A stretch of DNA of 46,443 nucleotides. Origin: UMGS1696 sp964621755. GTDB taxonomy: Bacteria; Bacillota; Clostridia; Oscillospirales; CAG-272. The DNA is taken from positions 1 to 46,443 of the forward strand of contig CAZUPI010000019.1 of assembly GCA_964621755.1 (NCBI GenBank), written 5' to 3'. Position 1 is the first letter of the stretch; the number at the start of each line of letters is the position of its first letter. This document shows, piece after piece, positions 40,802 to 46,443 of this stretch. The position numbers were made by a program, and so were the translations under genes. Below the pieces are notes generated by a model. That model made no database searches. It saw only the letters and a list, made by a program, of their open reading frames with translations, and had not been told where the DNA came from.

Positions 40802-41947
40802 TTATTCTTCTATTGTAATTTTCTGCTGTGTCTGTGTCTTCTTATTCTGCTCATCAAGAATATTGTGTATTTTCTTCACAGGATTTAAGAGTGTGCTGAT
40901 AGAACGGTCCTGATTGAGTGTATCTATCATAAGAGCGACGTACTTACACATATTTACTTCCGCATACCATTCCCTGTCGAGTAATCCTTCGGGATGATAA
41001 ATCATGTTGGTAGTGAAACATTTTGTGAAAAGTTCCTCTTCATATGCTTTATCAAATACAGCAAATCCGTTTGTAAAGAGTCCGAAAGTCACGAAGAAGA
41101 AGATTCGTTTCGCACCCTTATCCTTTAACTGCCGCGCCACGTCAATAATCGAATCGCCCGAAGAAATCATGTCGTCCACTACAATAACATCTTTTCCACG
41201 TACGTCCTTACCGAGATATTCGTGAGCCTCAATTGGATTTTTTCCATCTATAATGACGGAGTAATTGCGTCTTTTATAGAACATCCCGAGCTCAATACCC
41301 ATGACAGAAGCGTAATACATAGTTCGTGTGATTGCTCCTTCGTCTGGGGAGATAATCATGATATCATCGTGTGACAGGGAGATGTCCGGCACATTGCGTA
41401 CAAGGGCCTTGAGCATTTGATATGTAGGTCTTACATTATCAAATCCCGTCAGCGGAATGGCGTTAGAAACCCGCGAGTCGTGAGCATCGAAGGTAAGAAT
41501 ATTGGAAACCCCCATATTCACAAGCTCCTGCAACGCGATAGCACAGTCGAGAGATTCTCGCGACGAACGCTTGTGCTGCCTACCCTCATAAAGCATAGGC
41601 ATAATAACCGTTAACCGCCTTGCCTTTCCGGCGATTGCGGCGATTGTTCTCTTCAAATCCTGGAAGTGGTCATCCGGACTCATGGGAACATCATTTCCGA
41701 ACATGCGGTAAGTGACACCATGATTGAAGCAGTCACAAATAATATAGACGTCATGTCCTCTCATCGTGGAGTGCAAAAGCCCCTTTGCCTCGCCCGACCC
41801 AAATCGCGGACAGTCAGCCATTGTGATAAAAGTGGTGTCCTCATCGTGGCTGCGCCATTCGCGGAGATAATAGTCTACTTGCTCTACGAATTTTTCGCAT
41901 CCTCGCATTCCGATAACCGAGAGGTCGCCGTATAAGCTGTCACTCAT
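40802..41947 (-). CDS. prs: ribose-phosphate pyrophosphokinase, long form
   Basis: This 381-residue enzyme makes PRPP from ribose 5-phosphate and ATP. The PRPP loop VIVVDDMISSGDSII is at about 254-268. The catalytic flexible loop region reads MLYEGRQHKRSSRES (normally a YARQDRK-type segment), and FDAHD replaces the usual DLHAGQ-type motif. The protein is about 65 residues longer than canonical bacterial Prs and ends in a polar tail (EQNKKTQTQQKITIEE). This long, divergent type occurs in Clostridia. I start at 41947, where AAAGGGG lies 8 bp upstream. Confidence 0.85.
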   Translation of the reverse strand: MSDSLYGDLSVIGMRGCEKFVEQVDYYLREWRSHDEDTTFITMADCPRFGSGEAKGLLHSTMRGHDVYIICDCFNHGVTYRMFGNDVPMSPDDHFQDLKRTIAAIAGKARRLTVIMPMLYEGRQHKRSSRESLDCAIALQELVNMGVSNILTFDAHDSRVSNAIPLTGFDNVRPTYQMLKALVRNVPDISLSHDDIMIISPDEGAITRTMYYASVMGIELGMFYKRRNYSVIIDGKNPIEAHEYLGKDVRGKDVIVVDDMISSGDSIIDVARQLKDKGAKRIFFFVTFGLFTNGFAVFDKAYEEELFTKCFTTNMIYHPEGLLDREWYAEVNMCKYVALMIDTLNQDRSISTLLNPVKKIHNILDEQNKKTQTQQKITIEE

Positions 41948-42017
41948 AAAATACCCCTTTATTAAAAATATATTTTCATTATTCGGCAGTCTCACGACCG
42001 CAGTCTATTGCATTATT

Positions 42018-42046
42018 ATTATAACATATATTTACGTAATTTTGAA
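42018..42046 (-). promoter_or_regulatory. promoter of the prs-argS-yebC operon
   Basis: Minus strand: TTCAAA (42046-42041), 17 bp, TATAAT (42023-42018) preceded by TGT as an extended -10. The -35 is weak. Confidence 0.6.
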
Positions 42047-42157
42047 TATTTTAAGAAAAATTTCAACTTGTTATATCAAATAGAATTGTGTTTGCTTATA
42101 CATAAATTTTCTATGAATTTTGACAATACAAAATTTATCGTTACAAATGCCCTTGTT

Positions 42158-43495
42158 TTATATACCAAGAATCAGGCTTGCAACACGGAAATACAGCAAG
42201 AGGGACAGCGCGTCGCATATGGTAGTAATGAAGGGGCTTGCCATTACCGCAGGGTCAAAGCCAACCTTTTTAGCTGCCATCGGCAGAACACATCCTATAA
42301 ACTTTGCAATCACAACGGTCAGTGCGATGGTAATCGAAACAGTCAGCGCAACACCGGTGGTCACATTATCAATGGCAAGCATCTTTAATAAATTCACTAC
42401 GCCAAGCGTACCGCCGCACATGATGGACACTCTGAATTCCTTCCAAATAACTTTTAAAATATCCCCTACTCTTACATCTCCAATCGATAAGCCTCTGATT
42501 ACGGTAACGGATACCTGTCCACCCGCATTACCGGCTGTATCCATAAGAATTGGCATAAAAGCGATAAGTGCGCCATTCGCGGTAAGTTGTCCTTCGAAAT
42601 ATTGAAGGATTTTGCTTGTAAACACAGAAGATATCATAAGGAATAAGAGCCATGGAATTCTCTTTTTCCATGTTTCAAATACGGTAGTCTTGAAATAGGT
42701 CTTTTCTGACGGAGTAATAGCCGCCATGATTTCGATATCTTCCGTGTCCTCATCCTCAATGATAATCATCGCGTCGTCACCGGTAACAATACCAACAAGC
42801 CTGTTTTCCCCGTCTGTTACCGGAAGTGCCAGTAAACCATATTTTTTCATAGTTCCTACAACTGTTTCCTGATCCTCAAGCACGTTAGCGGCGATTACTT
42901 CTGTCTCCATTAAATCTCCAACTGTCGCGTTTTCGTCATCGCTCATGATAAGGTCCTTGACGGAAATCACGCCTATCAAATGACGTCTCGGATCTGTTAC
43001 GTAACAATCGTACACCGTTTCTTTCTGAACTCCGGACTCTCTGATGTTTTTAAATACCTGATCACGGGTCATTTCAACCTTCAGCTCAACGAATTCCGTT
43101 GTCATAATAGTTCCCGCACTGTTTTTGGGATAGCGAAGAATCATGTTAATTTGCTCTCGTTTTTCCGGAGACGCATTTTTGATAATTCTTTTTACCACAT
43201 TCGCAGGCATTTCCTCAATGATGTCGACTGTATCATCTACAAACAAATTTGCAATCACAGCGCCAAGCTCACTATCACTGAATTCCCCTATCAGCGCTTC
43301 TTGAACCGCACTGTCAAGGAAAGCAAAACATTCCGCAGCAGTCTCCTTCGGAAGTAAGCGGAACAAAATCGGTAAATCGTCGGCTGGAAGTTCATCTAAA
43401 AGGACGGCAATGTCCGCCGGCTGCATTTCAATCAGCGTGCTTCGGAGCGACATATACTCCTTTTTTTCAAGCATTTCCTGAATTTCGTTAAGCAT
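42158..43495 (-). CDS. mgtE: magnesium transporter MgtE
   Basis: This 445-residue magnesium channel has the MgtE order. The cytoplasmic N domain of helical repeats (about 1-125) has LIEMQPADIAVLLDELP. Tandem CBS domains follow (about 130-250, HLIGVISVKDLIMSD, RLVGIVTGDDAM), then five membrane segments from about 280 with the family stretch FMPILMDTAGNAGGQ. The N and CBS domains sense magnesium and gate the pore. It follows rpe by 43 bp, which leaves no room for an M-box riboswitch. Confidence 0.95.
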   Translation of the reverse strand: MLNEIQEMLEKKEYMSLRSTLIEMQPADIAVLLDELPADDLPILFRLLPKETAAECFAFLDSAVQEALIGEFSDSELGAVIANLFVDDTVDIIEEMPANVVKRIIKNASPEKREQINMILRYPKNSAGTIMTTEFVELKVEMTRDQVFKNIRESGVQKETVYDCYVTDPRRHLIGVISVKDLIMSDDENATVGDLMETEVIAANVLEDQETVVGTMKKYGLLALPVTDGENRLVGIVTGDDAMIIIEDEDTEDIEIMAAITPSEKTYFKTTVFETWKKRIPWLLFLMISSVFTSKILQYFEGQLTANGALIAFMPILMDTAGNAGGQVSVTVIRGLSIGDVRVGDILKVIWKEFRVSIMCGGTLGVVNLLKMLAIDNVTTGVALTVSITIALTVVIAKFIGCVLPMAAKKVGFDPAVMASPFITTICDALSLLLYFRVASLILGI

Positions 43496-43538
43496 ATATT
43501 CGCTCCTCCTTGTTATAAATAATAAATTTTATATAGGA

Positions 43539-44216
43539 TCAATCCCCGATGGAATTACGGGCTGTATGAATAAGAGTGTCTACCGCTGCGGCCATATCGT
43601 CAACCCTAAATGCTGCAGTGCCAACAACGAATACATTTGCGCCCGATTTAGCGCAGTCCGCTATAGTTCCGACAGCAACGCCGCCGTCTACTTGAATTTC
43701 ACATTCCGGTTTGTTATCATCAAGATATTTGCGGAGTTTTTCTATTTTAGGAAGCATATCCGACATAAATTTCTGTCCTCCGAATCCCGGCTCTACCGTC
43801 ATGACAAGTATCATATCAACATAAGGCACAAACGGAAAGGCATCGGATGCCGGACATTTAGGTCTCAGCGATATGGCAGTCTTCATTCCAAGTGACTTTA
43901 TATAGCGAAGCGTATCAATAGTGGCATCCTTTTCCATGACATCAGAGTGTATTGTTACAGATGCCGTTCCCGCTTTATGGAGAACATCAATATATTCTGT
44001 CGGTCTAGCGGTCATCATATGTACATCAAGCGGAAGTGACGTTACAGAATGAATCTGCTTGATAATATCAAAACCAAAACTGATATTAGGCACATATATG
44101 CCGTCCATGACATCGCAGTGCAGCATGGCAGCACCCGATTTTTCAGCACGTCGAAGTTCCCTTTCAAGATGAAGAAAATCCGCAGCAAGAAGAGATGGTG
44201 AAATTTTCACTTTCAT
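43539..44216 (-). CDS. rpe: ribulose-phosphate 3-epimerase
   Basis: This 225-residue TIM barrel interconverts ribulose 5-phosphate and xylulose 5-phosphate. Visible motifs are ISPSLLAADFLHL, MLHCDVMDGIYVPNISFG, LDVHMMTARP, VMTVEPGFGGQKF and IQVDGGVAVGTI, with metal and catalytic Asp/His positions in place. I start at 44216, where GGAGAGG lies about 7 bp upstream; the in-frame ATG at 44231 is itself part of that ribosome site. It joins the product of xylB to the pentose phosphate pathway. Confidence 0.96.
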   Translation of the reverse strand: MKVKISPSLLAADFLHLERELRRAEKSGAAMLHCDVMDGIYVPNISFGFDIIKQIHSVTSLPLDVHMMTARPTEYIDVLHKAGTASVTIHSDVMEKDATIDTLRYIKSLGMKTAISLRPKCPASDAFPFVPYVDMILVMTVEPGFGGQKFMSDMLPKIEKLRKYLDDNKPECEIQVDGGVAVGTIADCAKSGANVFVVGTAAFRVDDMAAAVDTLIHTARNSIGD

Positions 44217-44541
44217 AATGTACCTCTCCATTCTATCATTTAAAAAAATTTTTAGGTTGATTCATCTTTGTTTTCTTCAACACTGAATTTAAAATCCCAG
44301 CATGAGCAGATGAATCGTGATTTTTGATTTGTCCTTGAAGCTGACCAACGGTTGACACGCCGCAAAAAGGCGGCATAAAATGTATGTGACGGGAGGTTCC
44401 TGTGCACAGGACAGTCCGTCTCAAACAGTATACGGAAGCGAGGCCAACCCAAGGAATTAAAAATAAGAGGACGTGGCATATCGGTACAGCTTCGCCGAGT
44501 TTATCTATGCGTCGGTTTCGTCATGATTCCGGCGCATTTGT
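44217..44541. other. unexplained 325-bp intergenic region with structured sequence
   Basis: Between ispF and rpe there is no convincing gene; short frames on both strands lack ribosome sites and family patterns. The sequence is richer in G+C than the other gaps. It holds several possible stems on the plus strand: GCCGC-AAAAAG-GCGGC at about 44361-44376, and GACGG...CCGTC enclosing TCCTG-TGCA-CAGGA at about 44389-44421. The consensus cores of tmRNA, RNase P RNA, SRP RNA and common riboswitches were sought and not found. A structured RNA or the remnant of a gene are both possible. Confidence 0.5.
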
Positions 44542-45012
44542 TTATTCTGCGAGAAGACATACAGCATGCGCTGCCATTCCTTCACCGCGTCCGGTAAATC
44601 CCATTTTTTCTTCTGTTGTCGCCTTTACATTGACTCGCTCGCGTGATATGCCAAGAACATTTGCTATGGATGAGCGGATTTCGTCAATATATGGAGATAG
44701 CTTCGGCGTTTGTGCTACGATAGTCATGTCGATATATTCAATTGTCAGGTTCTTTTCCACAAGTATAGTGACAGTATCTTTCAGCAGGATACGGCTGTCA
44801 ATATTTTTATAGCTATCATCGGTTGGCGGAAAGTGATATCCAATATCTCGTTCTCCTGCCGCTCCAAAAAGCGCGTCGATAAGTGCATGAATCAAAACAT
44901 CTCCATCTGAGTGCGCGAGCAGACCTTTCTCCGACTCTATCGCTACACCGCCAAGCACCAATTTTTTATCAGTACAAAAGCGGTGCGCGTCATATCCGTG
45001 TCCGATTCTCAT
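44542..45012 (-). CDS. ispF: 2-C-methyl-D-erythritol 2,4-cyclodiphosphate synthase
   Basis: This 156-residue MEP-pathway enzyme makes the cyclic diphosphate on the way to isoprenoids. It has MRIGHGYDAHRF (zinc Asp/His), GLLAHSDGDVLIHALIDALFGA, GDIGYHFPPTD-like RDIGYHFPPTD, and the end motif VKATTEEKMGFTGRGEGMAA. Full length. Its start overlaps the end of ispD by 23 bp, so the two are translationally coupled; ispD-ispF fusions occur in other bacteria. Confidence 0.97.
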   Translation of the reverse strand: MRIGHGYDAHRFCTDKKLVLGGVAIESEKGLLAHSDGDVLIHALIDALFGAAGERDIGYHFPPTDDSYKNIDSRILLKDTVTILVEKNLTIEYIDMTIVAQTPKLSPYIDEIRSSIANVLGISRERVNVKATTEEKMGFTGRGEGMAAHAVCLLAE

Positions 45013-45763
45013 ACGTTTTTCCTTCTTTCAGTTTATCCCGAATATCAAGTATTAATTCTGCTATCATGACATCCTCGGGATACGTTACTTTAATATTGAA
45101 CCGTCCAGTATCCACAAGCTTAACAGCGAAACCAAGGCGTTCACACAGCATACAGTCGTCGGTTGAAATCGCATGCTCCTTTACAGCCATATAAGAAGCG
45201 GCACGATACATATCTGTCATGAACACCTGCGGAGTCTGAACAAGCCATGTATTCTCACGATCAATGGTCTCCTTAATTGTGTCTGCCCCATCGGTTCTTT
45301 TGATGGTATCGACAATCCGACAGGCACATGCAGCAACTCCATGAACATAAGCAGATTCCATCACTGCTTCAATCATCTCAGGCGTAGTAAGACATCGTGC
45401 AGCATCGTGAATAGCTACAAAATCACATTCCGGGTTTATTGCATCAAAACCAAGTTTTGCGGACTCCTGCCGGTTTTCTCCGCCTGCAACTACCCTTGTG
45501 AGCTTTCTTATTCCATATTCTCGCAACATCCTATTACAACCATCTATGTCAGCAGCTCTTGTAACCACCACGATTTCGTGAATTTCAGGGGACGCCTCAA
45601 AAGCAGCTGCACTTCTGACAACCATCGGAACGCCGCCTATATTTATAAATTGCTTGGCACAGTCATCGTTCATTCGAGTTCCCCGCCCCGCAGCAAGGAT
45701 GACCGCAGAGTTAAATCTTTTCTTTCCACTGGCAAAACGTATCAATGAAGACAGCTTTCCCAT
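44990..45763 (-). CDS. ispD: 2-C-methyl-D-erythritol 4-phosphate cytidylyltransferase
   Basis: This 257-residue nucleotidyltransferase adds CMP to MEP. The CTP-binding N-terminus is SAVILAAGRGTRMNDDCAKQF, followed by VVAGGENRQESAKLGF, CDFVAIHDAARCL, NTWLVQTPQVF and TDDCMLCERLGF. An 18-residue N-terminal leader (MGKLSSLIRFASGKKRFN) precedes the usual start of the fold. It heads ispD-ispF and reads away from the pepD-like gene. Confidence 0.95.
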   Translation of the reverse strand: MGKLSSLIRFASGKKRFNSAVILAAGRGTRMNDDCAKQFINIGGVPMVVRSAAAFEASPEIHEIVVVTRAADIDGCNRMLREYGIRKLTRVVAGGENRQESAKLGFDAINPECDFVAIHDAARCLTTPEMIEAVMESAYVHGVAACACRIVDTIKRTDGADTIKETIDRENTWLVQTPQVFMTDMYRAASYMAVKEHAISTDDCMLCERLGFAVKLVDTGRFNIKVTYPEDVMIAELILDIRDKLKEGKTYENRTRI

Positions 45764-45798
45764 AAAAACCTCATTTTACATTAACAACTAATGAGTTT

Positions 45799-45807
45799 AT
45801 TATACCA
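45799..45807 (-). promoter_or_regulatory. extended -10 element upstream of ispD
   Basis: Minus strand TGGTATAAT, about 40 bp before the ispD start. The -35 region 17 bp upstream is not consensus, so the promoter depends on the extended -10. Confidence 0.45.
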
Positions 45808-45863
45808 CAAAAAATATAATGATTATATATAATATTGTAAAATATTTGCACTGTACGCTACCA

Positions 45864-45892
45864 TTGATTTTCCTAATATTATATGCTATAAT
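45864..45892 (+). promoter_or_regulatory. sigma-A promoter of the pepD-like gene
   Basis: TTGATT (45864-45869), a 17-bp spacer ending TGC, TATAAT (45887-45892), 21 bp before the start codon. Confidence 0.8.
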
Positions 45893-45913
45893 ATACAAAA
45901 AATGGAGGTATTT

Positions 45914-46443
45914 ATGGATTACAACAAACTTGAGCCCCAAAAAGTATTTATCTATTTTAAAAATATTGCAAGCATTCCGCGCGGTTCTGGAAACGAAGCA
46001 GCAGTCGCAAAATATGTGTGCAAAACTGCTCTTTCGCTTGGGCACTATGCCGTTATTGATTCAGCTAACAATGTGTTTGTAAGAGCCAAAGCCTCTCCCG
46101 GATACGAGCAAAAAGCTCCCATCATGCTTCAGGGTCATCTTGATATGGTATGTGAGGCCAACCGTTCAGTACAGCATAACTTTCTGACAGACCCTATCCA
46201 TCTCATTCTTGATGGCGATATTCTTCATGCAGATGGGACAACACTTGGTGCCGACGATGGAGTTGCGGTTGCAATTATGCTTGCACTTCTTGACAGTGAT
46301 GAAATTTTGCATCCCGAACTGGAATGTCTGTTCACTACAGAAGAGGAAACTGGACTGACAGGAATGCGCTTGTTCGACCCTTCCAACACAAAATCCCGTC
46401 GACTTATTAACATCGACTCTGCCGGAGAAGGCGAAGCGACGGT
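45914..46443 (+). CDS. pepD: aminoacyl-histidine dipeptidase (PepD, M20 family), 5' part
   Basis: The first 176 codons of an M20 metallopeptidase are visible before the window ends. The opening LEPQKVFIYFKNIASIPRGS with GNEAAVAKYV is the PepD signature. IMLQGHLDMVCE holds the first zinc His and Asp, GTTLGADDGVAVAIML the bridging Asp, and TTEEETGLTGM the catalytic Glu and a zinc-ligand Glu. The enzyme splits dipeptides such as Xaa-His in the cytoplasm. The ATG has GGAGG 5 bp upstream and a good promoter. The C-terminal half lies outside the window. Confidence 0.93.
   Translation, partial: MDYNKLEPQKVFIYFKNIASIPRGSGNEAAVAKYVCKTALSLGHYAVIDSANNVFVRAKASPGYEQKAPIMLQGHLDMVCEANRSVQHNFLTDPIHLILDGDILHADGTTLGADDGVAVAIMLALLDSDEILHPELECLFTTEEETGLTGMRLFDPSNTKSRRLINIDSAGEGEAT

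Noticed and set aside
43496..43538. M-box magnesium riboswitch before mgtE
   Set aside because: The gap is only 43 bp, far too short for the aptamer.
44236..44479. Two minus-strand frames of 62 and 75 codons between ispF and rpe
   Set aside because: They overlap each other in different frames, lack ribosome sites and show no family pattern; the region is better described as unexplained non-coding.
44217..44541. tmRNA, RNase P RNA or SRP RNA gene
   Set aside because: The expected conserved cores of these RNAs are missing on both strands, and no tRNA-like end is present.
1..46443. CRISPR array, prophage, complete insertion sequence or classical toxin-antitoxin locus
   Set aside because: No regularly spaced repeats, phage structural genes, intact transposase or known toxin-antitoxin pair was seen on either strand.

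Overview
This window looks like a chromosomal segment of a low-to-moderate G+C, endospore-forming member of the Clostridia. The evidence is seen in the sequence: a sporulation protease (spoIVB), a full cotJA-cotJB-cotJC spore-coat operon, a sodium-pumping biotin decarboxylase operon typical of anaerobes, an indolepyruvate:ferredoxin oxidoreductase, canonical sigma-A promoters (several exact TTGACA-N17-TATAAT) and tRNA genes without an encoded CCA end. A gut-type uncultured Clostridia lineage is a reasonable inference, but genus or family cannot be fixed from this sequence alone.

Layout. 1-2.3 kb (minus): fhs-tsaE-tsaB (one-carbon metabolism and the t6A tRNA modification ATPase; tsaB runs off the left edge). 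2.3-8.0 kb (minus): one operon holding a 12S-type carboxyltransferase, OadG-like subunit, biotin carrier, sodium-pump beta subunit, 5S-type carboxyltransferase and, last, a winged-helix regulator with a degenerate receiver domain. 8.2-12.5 kb: an amidohydrolase (plus), then an XpaC-like membrane protein, a sugar isomerase-like TIM barrel and a BlaI-like repressor paired with an unrecognised, possibly nuclease-like protein (minus). 12.8-14.9 kb (plus): degenerate ROK regulator and mannose-6-phosphate isomerase. 14.9-15.6 kb: a decay zone with an insertion-sequence remnant, an orphan consensus promoter and a broken enzyme tail. 15.6-19.3 kb (plus): iorA-iorB-paaK-like ligase. 19.6-21.1 kb (plus): an orphan lipoprotein solute-binding protein. 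21.4-22.8 kb (minus): cotJ operon. 23.0-23.8 kb (plus): rnhA and a DUF1294 membrane protein, meeting comEC and xylB (minus) tail to tail. 27.6-28.6 kb: paired palindromes upstream of xylB, a small unknown gene and about 450 bp of very AT-rich DNA. 28.6-31.8 kb (plus): a tight four-gene operon (SGNH esterase, sugar isomerase, DUF6807/PmoA-like protein, GNAT acetyltransferase). 32.0-36.5 kb (minus): lipid kinase, then an amidohydrolase and a GH99-like protein in one operon. 36.6-36.9 kb: tRNA-Arg(CCG) and tRNA-Lys(UUU). 37.1-45.8 kb (minus): spoIVB, yebC, argS, a long-form PRPP synthetase, mgtE, rpe, ispF and ispD. The right edge cuts a plus-strand pepD-type dipeptidase.

How it fits together. 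Most of the content is core metabolism of a fermentative anaerobe: sodium-coupled decarboxylation, aromatic 2-oxoacid oxidation plus acyl-CoA ligation, folate one-carbon chemistry, pentose and mannose sugar handling, and isoprenoid precursor synthesis. Accessory interest lies in the four-gene SGNH/DUF6807 operon, the BlaI-like/unknown pair, the two palindromes 50 bp apart before xylB, the arginine/cysteine-rich extension of CotJA, and the repeated hairpin elements. I did not find a CRISPR array, prophage, toxin-antitoxin pair of known type or complete insertion sequence.
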